64,000 nucleotides of DNA from Candidatus Kryptonium thompsonii (GTDB lineage Bacteria > Bacteroidota > Ignavibacteria > Kryptoniales > Kryptoniaceae). Shown one piece after another: positions 12,140-19,372 of this stretch; positions within the stretch are counted from its first letter, which is position 1, and every line of letters begins with the position of its first letter. The DNA lies in assembly GCA_001442925.1 (NCBI GenBank), contig LDXX01000001.1, positions 214,521-278,520 of the forward strand, given 5' to 3'. The notes beneath the pieces were generated by a model that had not been told where the DNA came from, did not search any database, and saw only the letters and a list, made by a program, of their open reading frames with translations. Position numbers and translations under genes: made by a program.

Positions 12140-12168
12140 TTGCAAAAGTTAAAATTATGTTTTAAATT
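12140..12168 (+). promoter_or_regulatory. Putative promoter of tRNA-Ala
   Basis: TTGCAA (12140-12145), 17 bases, TAAATT (12163-12168), placing the start about 10 bases before the tRNA. It follows the same pattern as the other promoters here. The surrounding DNA is very AT-rich, so chance matches are possible. Confidence 0.45.
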
Positions 12169-12184
12169 AAAGTTGACTTTACCT

Positions 12185-12260
12185 GGGGCCGTAGCTCAGT
12201 TGGGAGAGCGCCACAATGGCATTGTGGAGGTCACGGGTTCGAATCCCGTCGGCTCCACCA
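12185..12260 (+). tRNA. tRNA-Ala (anticodon GGC), CCA encoded
   Basis: A full cloverleaf can be drawn in 76 bases: 7-bp acceptor GGGGCCG/CGGCTCC with one G-U pair, D arm GCTCAGTTGGGAGAGC, anticodon arm CCACA-ATGGCAT-TGTGG, 5-base variable loop and T arm ACGGGTTCGAATCCCGT. The anticodon at loop positions 34-36 is GGC, reading GCC/GCU alanine codons. The 3' CCA is genomically encoded. A short T run follows. Confidence 0.97.
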
Positions 12261-12349
12261 TTTTTAAGAAACCTGCCCTGATCTAACTTGAAAAATTCAA
12301 GTGAACCCATTAAATTTTTTATAAGTAAAAATAAAAGAGTGTGAATAAT

Positions 12350-13267
12350 ATGACAAACGAAAGGTGGAAAATATATCCCGAAAGGGATGAAGTTTCAGAT
12401 GAATTAAAAAATCTTGCCAAACAAATCGAAGATGATGGGGGTGTCGTTTTAGCAATTTACCAAGAACCGTATGGTAAAAACTGGCAAATCTTTGCTCTTC
12501 TACCACTTGAAAAAGTAAAACCAACACCATTTCAAAGAGACCTATCAACAGCGCATGTAAAAAGACTCCAAGAAGTAATTGAGGAACTCAAAAGATTTAT
12601 CGATCCAATAGTAGCTATAAGATATTCAAATGGGGAATACTGGACTCCAAATGGAAATCACAGAAGAGAAGCACTACTTCGCCTTGGGGCTAAACAAATA
12701 CCAGCCATAGTAATTCCAGATATCTCGGTTGCATTTCATATCCTATCACTTAACACAGAAAAAGCTCACAACTTGAGAGAGAAATCACTCGAAGTTATCA
12801 GAATGTATAAAGGTTTGCTCGAAACGAATGGAAAAGCTTCCGAAATGGAATACGCTTTCCAATTTGAGGAGGCTTACTTCATAACACTTGGCTTGATTTA
12901 CGAAAACCACCCCAAATTTAGCGGTTCAGCATATGTCCCAATACTTAAAAAAGTTGACAACTTTATGGATGTACCTTTGACAAAAGCACTGACAGAAAGA
13001 GAAAAAAGAGCGGAACTTCTTAAAGAAGTTGATGATCTAGTTGAACCAATCGTTCATAGTTTTAGAGAAAGAGGGATAAATCATCCTTTCTTGAAACAAG
13101 CGGTTGTTTCAAAAGTTAATCCGATAAAGAGAAAGAGAAAAACAACAATTGGATATGATGAGTTATTTAAGCAGATGAAAAAGGCACTTGAGAAACTCGA
13201 TCCATCCTCAATAACAATGGATGAACTTATCGCTCTTGCATCTGAAATGAGCGAATGGGTAGATTAA
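12350..13267 (+). CDS. ParB/Srx-superfamily domain protein, orphan
   Basis: The 305-residue protein has a ParB N-terminal-like fold: LLPLEKVKPTPFQRDLS (about residues 44-60), RLQEVIEEL, then DPIVAIRYSNGEYWTPNGNHRREALLRLGAKQIPAIVIP (about 82-120), where G-N-H-R-R replaces the usual G-x-R-R motif. The C-terminal half is helical and charged, ending in a possible DNA-binding basic stretch NPIKRKRKTT. There is no ParA and no parS-like repeat nearby, so chromosome partition is unlikely; a nuclease-like or regulatory role is possible. I chose the ATG at 12350 because the GTG at 12341 lacks a spaced Shine-Dalgarno. Its stop overlaps the convergent lon-like gene by 4 bases. Confidence 0.75.
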   Translation: MTNERWKIYPERDEVSDELKNLAKQIEDDGGVVLAIYQEPYGKNWQIFALLPLEKVKPTPFQRDLSTAHVKRLQEVIEELKRFIDPIVAIRYSNGEYWTPNGNHRREALLRLGAKQIPAIVIPDISVAFHILSLNTEKAHNLREKSLEVIRMYKGLLETNGKASEMEYAFQFEEAYFITLGLIYENHPKFSGSAYVPILKKVDNFMDVPLTKALTEREKRAELLKEVDDLVEPIVHSFRERGINHPFLKQAVVSKVNPIKRKRKTTIGYDELFKQMKKALEKLDPSSITMDELIALASEMSEWVD

Positions 13268-15705
13268 TCGCTTGTAAATTTCTTTAAAGCCTTTGAAATT
13301 TCGCGCAATCTCTTATCGACAAGATAATTTACTGTCCCAGGTTCAAATTCGCCGTTTTTAAGTCTTTTTCCTGCCTTAACACCTGTTAAAATTTCAATTC
13401 CCTCATCGATTGTTTCAACAGGATAAATGTGAAACATTCCATTCTTAACAGCTTCAATCACATCATCCCTCAACATAAGATCATCTACATTTTTCTTCGG
13501 AATTATCACACCTTGTTCCCCTGTCAATCCTTTGGCTTTACAAACATCAAAGAACCCTTCTATTTTCTCATTTACACCACCTATCGGCTGTATATCACCT
13601 TTTTGATTTACAGAACCCGTCACAGCTATCCCTTGCTTTATCGGCAATCCAGAAAGAGCCGAAAGCAAAGCATATAGCTCAGTTGAAGATGCACTATCCC
13701 CATCAATGCCAGAGTAAGACTGCTCAAAGCAAATACTCGCAGAAAGTGTAAGTGGTTTATCCTGAGCGTATTTCTCTCTTAAATAACCCACAAGGATCAA
13801 AACACCTTTATCATGAATTCTCCCACTTAAATTAGATTCACGCTCGATATTTATAACGCCAGATCTCCCCATCGACACAGATGCAGTAATTCTAACAGGT
13901 CTCCCAAATCTATAATCCCCCATTTCGTAAATTGTTAACCCATTAACTTGACCAACTCTTTCACCAGTAACATCAACAAATATTATACCTTTTGCGATCA
14001 ACTCTTTTATTTTATCTTCGATCATTTTTCTTCTATAAAAGCTTTCCTCAATTGCTTTTTTAACATGCTCTGCCTTAACAGATTCATCCCCATCAACCCC
14101 AGCCCAATAGTCAGCCTCTCGAATTAAATCTGCTATGACGCTAAACTTTGTTGTGATTTTATCTTTCCTTCCCGCATGCCTTACTGCAAACTCGACGATT
14201 TTCCCAACTGCTTCTTTATCGAACGGTCTCAAATTCTCATCACGACAGACCTTCTTCACAAATTTTGCATACTGTGCTATTGCTTCATCATTTAAATCCA
14301 TCTCAAAGTCAAAGTCAGCCTTTATCTTGAAAATTTTTCTAAAATCTTCATCATACTCATAAAGCAAATAGTAAAGTTCAGGATCGCCAAGCATCACAAC
14401 TTTTGTGTTTACTTCAATTGGTTCTGGCTTGAGCGAAATTGAACTTATCTGGAAAAATACATCTATAGGTTGAATCTCAAGTTTTCTATACATTAAAGTT
14501 CTTTTCAAAGCTTTCCAAACCCCAGGCTCACTTAGCGCATCTCTCGCGTTCAAGACAAGATAACCACCATCAGCCTTTAAAAGCGAGCCAGCTTTTATTT
14601 TTGTAAAATCAGTTCTCCAGAACCCGCGAGAATCGTAAACTTTTTCGATTGTCCCAAATATGTTCGAAAATGTCGGGGTTGTCTCAATTATAACTGGAAC
14701 TCCATCTTGCTCTGAATTATCAAGGATCACATTTACGCGATACGGAAGGAATGGATCAACTTCGTCCCTTTGTTCAAGGAATGGAACTGGTGGCTTGCCT
14801 TGTTCTGCTGAAGCCTTGAAAATGTTAAGATTATTCAAAATATGCTTCTTCACCTCATCAAGATATTCATGAACCTTTGGAATTTTAAACTGCTCTTTGA
14901 TTTCATCAATTATGCCCTCGACGATGGACTTGACAGCATCTCGTTCAAGTTCCTCAAGTTCTTTTGAGAGCTCCCTTGCAAGCATCATTTCCTTTTTAAA
15001 AATTTCCTGCATCTCCGCCTGAAGCTCCAGATATTTCTGCTGAATTTCTCGAGCTGTTTCCTCAGAAATCTTTCCCGCCTTAGCAAGATTAGAAAGTTGC
15101 TCCACAGGAACAGGTTTACCATCAATTATTGGAACAATGCTTGGCTTGATGACATTCTCAACTTGCATGTTTATAATTGCAAATCTTTCGCTTTCAACTT
15201 TTTTCTGAAACTCGCGAAACAATTCTTGCTCTTTTTTTTGATATCTTTCGATTATTTTATTTCTCGCATCTATATACTTTTCATCCTCAAGCGTTTTGGG
15301 AATTTTCTGCTTAAGATAAAAAATCATCGCTTCCATATTTCGCTTGAACATTATCGCTTGCCCCCTCGGAAACTCAAGAAGCCGTGGTTCATCAGGATTT
15401 TTAAAGTTATAAACATAACATCTATCGGGTGCCTGAGGAGCTTTGGGAGAAATTTGTTTGAGAATGTGTTTTATCGTGGTCATCCTCCCTGTTCCAGTCA
15501 AACCGCAAACAAATATATTATACCCAGGTGCAAAAAGCTCCGTTCCAAGTTTCAATGCCTTTAAAGCTCTTTCCTGCCCAATTATGTCCTCAAGAGGTTC
15601 AACGGTGTCCGTCGTCTCAAACTGCAATTTTTCAATTGGGCATGTCCAGCGAAGTTCTTCAGGTTTTAACTCATTAAATTTTTTCTTTAATTTAAGTTTC
15701 GCCAT
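13264..15705 (-). CDS. LonB-like ATP-dependent protease (Lon-related AAA protease)
   Basis: The 813-residue protein has an N-terminal AAA-like module and a C-terminal Lon protease domain, without the classic LAN substrate domain. The nucleotide motif is FVCGLTGTGRMTTIKHIL near 55-72, with Arg in place of the P-loop Lys, as is usual in this stand-alone family. A coiled-coil insertion spans about 150-290. The Ser-Lys dyad is in GDSASSTELYALLSALSG (Ser near 688) and GGVNEKIEGF (Lys near 731). The start is the ATG at 15703-15705; a TTG at 15720 is a poorer candidate. It follows the cupin gene on the same strand. Confidence 0.9.
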   Translation of the reverse strand: MAKLKLKKKFNELKPEELRWTCPIEKLQFETTDTVEPLEDIIGQERALKALKLGTELFAPGYNIFVCGLTGTGRMTTIKHILKQISPKAPQAPDRCYVYNFKNPDEPRLLEFPRGQAIMFKRNMEAMIFYLKQKIPKTLEDEKYIDARNKIIERYQKKEQELFREFQKKVESERFAIINMQVENVIKPSIVPIIDGKPVPVEQLSNLAKAGKISEETAREIQQKYLELQAEMQEIFKKEMMLARELSKELEELERDAVKSIVEGIIDEIKEQFKIPKVHEYLDEVKKHILNNLNIFKASAEQGKPPVPFLEQRDEVDPFLPYRVNVILDNSEQDGVPVIIETTPTFSNIFGTIEKVYDSRGFWRTDFTKIKAGSLLKADGGYLVLNARDALSEPGVWKALKRTLMYRKLEIQPIDVFFQISSISLKPEPIEVNTKVVMLGDPELYYLLYEYDEDFRKIFKIKADFDFEMDLNDEAIAQYAKFVKKVCRDENLRPFDKEAVGKIVEFAVRHAGRKDKITTKFSVIADLIREADYWAGVDGDESVKAEHVKKAIEESFYRRKMIEDKIKELIAKGIIFVDVTGERVGQVNGLTIYEMGDYRFGRPVRITASVSMGRSGVINIERESNLSGRIHDKGVLILVGYLREKYAQDKPLTLSASICFEQSYSGIDGDSASSTELYALLSALSGLPIKQGIAVTGSVNQKGDIQPIGGVNEKIEGFFDVCKAKGLTGEQGVIIPKKNVDDLMLRDDVIEAVKNGMFHIYPVETIDEGIEILTGVKAGKRLKNGEFEPGTVNYLVDKRLREISKALKKFTSD

Positions 15706-15775
15706 AGTGCGGGATCTCAAATTTGTTGGTTATATCTCACTTGAAATTTATAACTTTGGCTGGAAAGAAAAAATT

Positions 15776-16255
15776 TCACTTTAACTTGGGATAGGTTTCA
15801 GGTATGCGTATAACCTTACTTACCTTCTCATTTTTCAACAGTTCAAAAATCTCTTTTTTTGTAAGCAACTTCGGTTTATCCCTCTTTGCATCAACTATGC
15901 AGAAAAATCCAAACGGTTCGTCCGAATCATTCACAAATTGATGTGGAACATTTGAGCCAATGTATAAAACATCCATGAAACCCATATCAAAAATATCGTT
16001 CCCAGCTATCGCTTTGCCCCTACCCCTAAGGCATATAACCACATGTTCATGGCGGTGCTTCTCAAGCGTCGAATATCCTCCAGGCGAAATCTCGAAATAT
16101 CTTAAATTAAATTTTATCTTTTCACCTGACTTCCCAGCTATCACCTGCCTAAGAACATTAAGCCAGGTATTTTTTTCATCTTTGTACTCTTTAACCTCAA
16201 CCCCATCCCATCTATAATTTTCAAATTTTAAAAATCTAACTTTTTCCTCACTCAT
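15776..16255 (-). CDS. Cupin-domain protein
   Basis: A 159-residue single-domain cupin. Motif 1 is visible as GGYSTLEKHRHEHVVICLRGRGKAIAG (His-x-His and Glu metal ligands, about residues 62-80), and motif 2 as VPHQFVNDSDEPFGFFCIV (about 107-125). This suggests a metal-binding beta-barrel of unknown substrate. The start is the ATG at 16255 with AGGTG about 7 bases upstream; a GTG at 16264 is in frame. No enzymatic role can be assigned from context (a LonB protease follows, an antiporter precedes). Confidence 0.85.
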   Translation of the reverse strand: MSEEKVRFLKFENYRWDGVEVKEYKDEKNTWLNVLRQVIAGKSGEKIKFNLRYFEISPGGYSTLEKHRHEHVVICLRGRGKAIAGNDIFDMGFMDVLYIGSNVPHQFVNDSDEPFGFFCIVDAKRDKPKLLTKKEIFELLKNEKVSKVIRIPETYPKLK

Positions 16256-16314
16256 CACTCGCACCTAACTTTTTTGAAAAATAAACTAAAAACAACCAAA
16301 AAAACAAAAAGTAC

Positions 16315-17505
16315 CTAAACCACATTAACTACATCTGCTGTTTTACTTCCCATAGCTCCAAGCATCATCAAAGATGTTAAAATGACCACTTGCACTATTA
16401 AGGATTCATTAACTAAATCCACCCTATAACTCACAGGAATGCTGATAAATAGGAGAATTGTTATCAAGCCTCTGGGTGCTATAAAAAGAATTGGCTTCGC
16501 ACTCAGTTTAAATGCTTTGATGAGTATAAATCGCAAAACATAAATTAAAGCACATATAGCGATTGCCTAAAGCACTGTCTTTAGATTTAACAAATTGCTT
16601 GTTTCAATCAAATAACCAAACAATAAGAAGAAAAATGACCTAACCAAAAATGTAAATTCTATCGTCAACTCTTTAAACCTATCAACTTCATCACTTAAGA
16701 CATCAACCCGTAACATCTCGAAAAGTTTACTTGTCCTTTCTATTTTATCTATATTCCCTAAGAAAAGACCAAAAACAAGTATAAGAATTAATGCAGGCAA
16801 ATGGTAAATCTTAGAGATCGCATATATCATTATTATGATCACAATGATCGGTATAAACTTCACATGATGTTTTATCCTGCTTAGCAGAAAAGCCAAACTT
16901 AATGTCGTAAGAGATGCTATAATCAAAATTAACAGAGTTTCAAAAGCAAAAGTGATAATAGATTTAACCTCAATTCCGTTATTAAACACAAAAAAGTTAA
17001 AGGCTATTATGCCGAAGATATCTGACAAGCTACTTTCATAAACGATAAATTCTCTGTCTTCAGCAGGCAAGTTCTTGGCACTTGAAATTGCGATGGAACT
17101 ACTTATCACAGCCAGTGGAATCGAATTTACAAAGCCAACTTTAAATGGGATATTTCCAAAATACCAAAATGCAAGGGCAAGCGTAGAACTGATTATCAAA
17201 ATCGGCAGAAGGGCAAAAAGAGCAGTTTTTAAAATAAATGGAAACTTATCTTTATTCAACTCTAACTCCAAAGAAGCTTCCAGTATAATCAATATCAAAC
17301 CAACAGTTCCAAGTATTGGAAGCGTGAAGGTCAAGTCAGGCAATGAGATATTCAGCATTTCCACAACAATTACCTTGGTCAACCATCCAGCAAGAAGCAA
17401 AAACAACACCGACGGAATTCTAGTCTTCGATGAAGTTATATCAAACAGATAAGCAAGCAAAAGCAGAAAGCAAAGCGATATGATTATTAAATTTGCATCA
17501 CCCAC
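16315..17505 (-). pseudogene. Cation/proton antiporter (CPA1-like, NhaP-type) interrupted by one in-frame TAG
   Basis: The first part, 17505 to 16570, encodes 312 residues of a polytopic antiporter: about ten hydrophobic helices, SSSIAISSAKNLPAEDREFIVYESSLSDIFGIIAF near 133-170 with the acidic residues of the ion site, and FGLFLGN. Translation meets TAG at 16567-16569 (…NLKTVL-stop). The same frame then runs without any shift through AIAICALIYVLRF and a further 73 residues with the family C-terminal block APRGLITILLFISIP, ending at 16315. Ignoring the stop gives about 396 residues, normal for the family. A nonsense mutation, a sequence error or a truncated protein are the options; suppression is unlikely. 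Confidence 0.8.
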
Positions 17506-17554
17506 AATTAAAGCCTAAAATTGCTTACAAGTTATCAAAACGATTCTGATTCGC

Positions 17555-18874
17555 TCATTTTCTTTTCTTCGTTTGGGCAAATTGTTTTCTTAACATTTCT
17601 GCTTCATGTTTTATCTCGGCGAGATCTCGTTTCATCTCAGCCCAACCATACCAGTGCATATAATCTGGGTTCATATGAAAAGCTCCCTGAAAACTTCTCA
17701 TCCTATGTTCAAGGAACATAACATAAAGCTTTTGCTCGATGGGATGGCGAACTTCGTAGAATCTCAACAAATCAGTATGCAAAGGATAATCCTTTGGTTT
17801 TTCAAGAATTCCATCTTTATAAAGCGATTCAACAATTTTAATTGCCTCTGCCATAAGCTTATCTGATTCTTTTATCACCTCATCAGCTTTATCAAGTTGC
17901 TCTTTGGCAAAGCTTGGGCTATGGCATTGCGAACAAACTTTTAACATTCTATCTCTTTCCGCCTGCCACTCCTCCGCTGTCAATCTCACAACTTTACCAG
18001 CTTCAACTATTTTAACTCTTTCTGTAAAGTTTCCTTTTTCATCAAGGACACCAAGACCCCTCATGATAGTATTTCTTAATTCTCGCCATTCTGGATCTTT
18101 TTCAGCTACTCTTAACGCAAGGAAACCCCAAGCAGTTCTAACGCCATGATCACCATCGGGCATGTGGCAAGTTTGGCAAACTGGGGCTCTGGGAGTTTTG
18201 CTATCAGCCTTGTAAGGTTCTTTATACCACTGGCTCAACGGCTTGCTGAAATCCCAACTATCTTTTTCAACTGCGTAAATTGTTCCATGTTTTGATGTGC
18301 TCCACATTTCCCACTGCGGATGATCAAACCCCATATGGCATGTCATACAGGCTTCTGGCTTTCTGGCTTCAATGGTTGAAAATTTATGTCGAGTATGGCA
18401 GGCATCGCATTTACCCTCGTCCCTTCCGATCCTATGGCATCCACCGCAACCTTTCTCACCCTCGATTATAACACTTGGTTGATCTTTAGTCGTTGGCATA
18501 GCCATCATAGCAACCCACGCAAGAGCATGCTTGCCCCGTTCAAACTCGTTCACTTTATCTTCATGACATTGAGCACAATTTCTGGGCGAAACAAGCCTTT
18601 TAACTCTTTTATCCTCACAACTACTTTTCGATTCGTGTATTTCCTTAACAGCTTCCTTCACTGGAATATGACAATCTGCACACCCAACCCCTGCTTCGTA
18701 ATGTTTGCTCAATTGCCAATCCCTGATCGCACTCGCAGTTATCCCCTTAGATATATGACAATTCACACATTCATTTGAATTCACAGCCTTGGAGTTTTTA
18801 GGATAGAAGATGGCAAGTAAAGTTATAAACAGGAAGGGGAAAACTGATAAACTGAACATTTTGATCCTGCCCAT
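17555..18874 (-). CDS. Octaheme cytochrome c of the hydroxylamine oxidoreductase (HAO) family
   Basis: Exported multiheme redox protein of 439 residues. A signal peptide (about residues 1-30) is followed by exactly eight CxxCH sites: CVNCH, CADCH, CAQCH, CGGCH, CDACH, CMTCH, CQTCH and CSQCH, with spacing and intervening blocks (GDHGVRTAWGF, C-terminal MHWYGWAEMKRD) resembling HAO-like enzymes. It is shorter than nitrifier HAO (about 550 residues) and closer to the reductive epsilon-HAO type proposed for nitrite or hydroxylamine. No NapC/NrfH quinol partner, cytochrome c554 or maturation gene lies nearby, so direction and partner are open. It has its own promoter. Confidence 0.85.
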   Translation of the reverse strand: MGRIKMFSLSVFPFLFITLLAIFYPKNSKAVNSNECVNCHISKGITASAIRDWQLSKHYEAGVGCADCHIPVKEAVKEIHESKSSCEDKRVKRLVSPRNCAQCHEDKVNEFERGKHALAWVAMMAMPTTKDQPSVIIEGEKGCGGCHRIGRDEGKCDACHTRHKFSTIEARKPEACMTCHMGFDHPQWEMWSTSKHGTIYAVEKDSWDFSKPLSQWYKEPYKADSKTPRAPVCQTCHMPDGDHGVRTAWGFLALRVAEKDPEWRELRNTIMRGLGVLDEKGNFTERVKIVEAGKVVRLTAEEWQAERDRMLKVCSQCHSPSFAKEQLDKADEVIKESDKLMAEAIKIVESLYKDGILEKPKDYPLHTDLLRFYEVRHPIEQKLYVMFLEHRMRSFQGAFHMNPDYMHWYGWAEMKRDLAEIKHEAEMLRKQFAQTKKRK

Positions 18875-18931
18875 AGTGGAACCTCAATTTTAGTTTAAAT
18901 TTCTTAACTATTTTCCGCTATGTTTATCTTA

Positions 18932-18960
18932 AATTTAACGAAAATTGGGCTTAGAGTCAA
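18932..18960 (-). promoter_or_regulatory. Sigma70-type promoter of the octaheme cytochrome
   Basis: Minus strand: TTGACT (18955-18960), 17 bases, TAAATT (18932-18937). Predicted leader is about 50 bases with GAGGTTCC-like Shine-Dalgarno before the ATG at 18874. It has the same architecture as the purN and groES promoters. Confidence 0.6.
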
Positions 18961-18996
18961 TAGCAGGTTTCTGAAAACTTTTTCGAAGTTATCCCA

Positions 18997-19344
18997 TCAT
19001 TTTTTATTCTCCAAGTAAATCTTTAATGCTACCGCACTATTATGTTCCGTATCGCGTGCACTATACAGAAGGGTTACATTTCCTTTGCGGGCCTCTGTTA
19101 AGATGGGTTGCCATGCCTCGGGTTTGCCATCTAACTCAGCAAAGTAGCGTCGTTTAAATTCTTCCCATTTCTTTGGGTCATGCCCATACCAAAGTCGCAA
19201 GCTGTGGCTTGGAGCTACTCCTTTCAACCATGCGTCAATTTGCAAAGTTTCTTTCTTCACACCCCTGGGCCATAATCTCTCCACCAGGAAACGCTTACCG
19301 TCATCAGGTTCAGGGGCCTCATAAACACGCTTGGTCTTGATCAT
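18997..19344 (-). CDS. DUF488-family protein
   Basis: A compact 115-residue protein beginning MIKTKRVYEAPEPDDGKRFLVERLWPRGVKKE, the DUF488 signature (R-W-P-R-G), with WYGHDPKKWEEF, YFAEL and the C-terminal VTLLYSARDTEHNSAVAL. The family is widespread but of unknown function; fold relatives suggest a nucleotide-like or thiol-related domain. Base composition is near 48 percent G+C, clearly above the neighbours, suggesting recent acquisition. It starts 28 bp beyond the trailer end of the CRISPR array, so array transcription could run into it. The start ATG has AAGGGAAG upstream. Confidence 0.9.
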   Translation of the reverse strand: MIKTKRVYEAPEPDDGKRFLVERLWPRGVKKETLQIDAWLKGVAPSHSLRLWYGHDPKKWEEFKRRYFAELDGKPEAWQPILTEARKGNVTLLYSARDTEHNSAVALKIYLENKK

Positions 19345-19372
19345 AAAAATACTTCCCTTCTGATAAAGTGAT

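Noticed and set aside
12185..13300. Genomic island integrated at tRNA-Ala
   Set aside because: No integrase and no repeated tRNA 3' end was found downstream; composition stays typical.
16315..16536. Separate 73-residue protein
   Set aside because: It is the in-frame C-terminus of the interrupted antiporter; starts at a TTG without Shine-Dalgarno.
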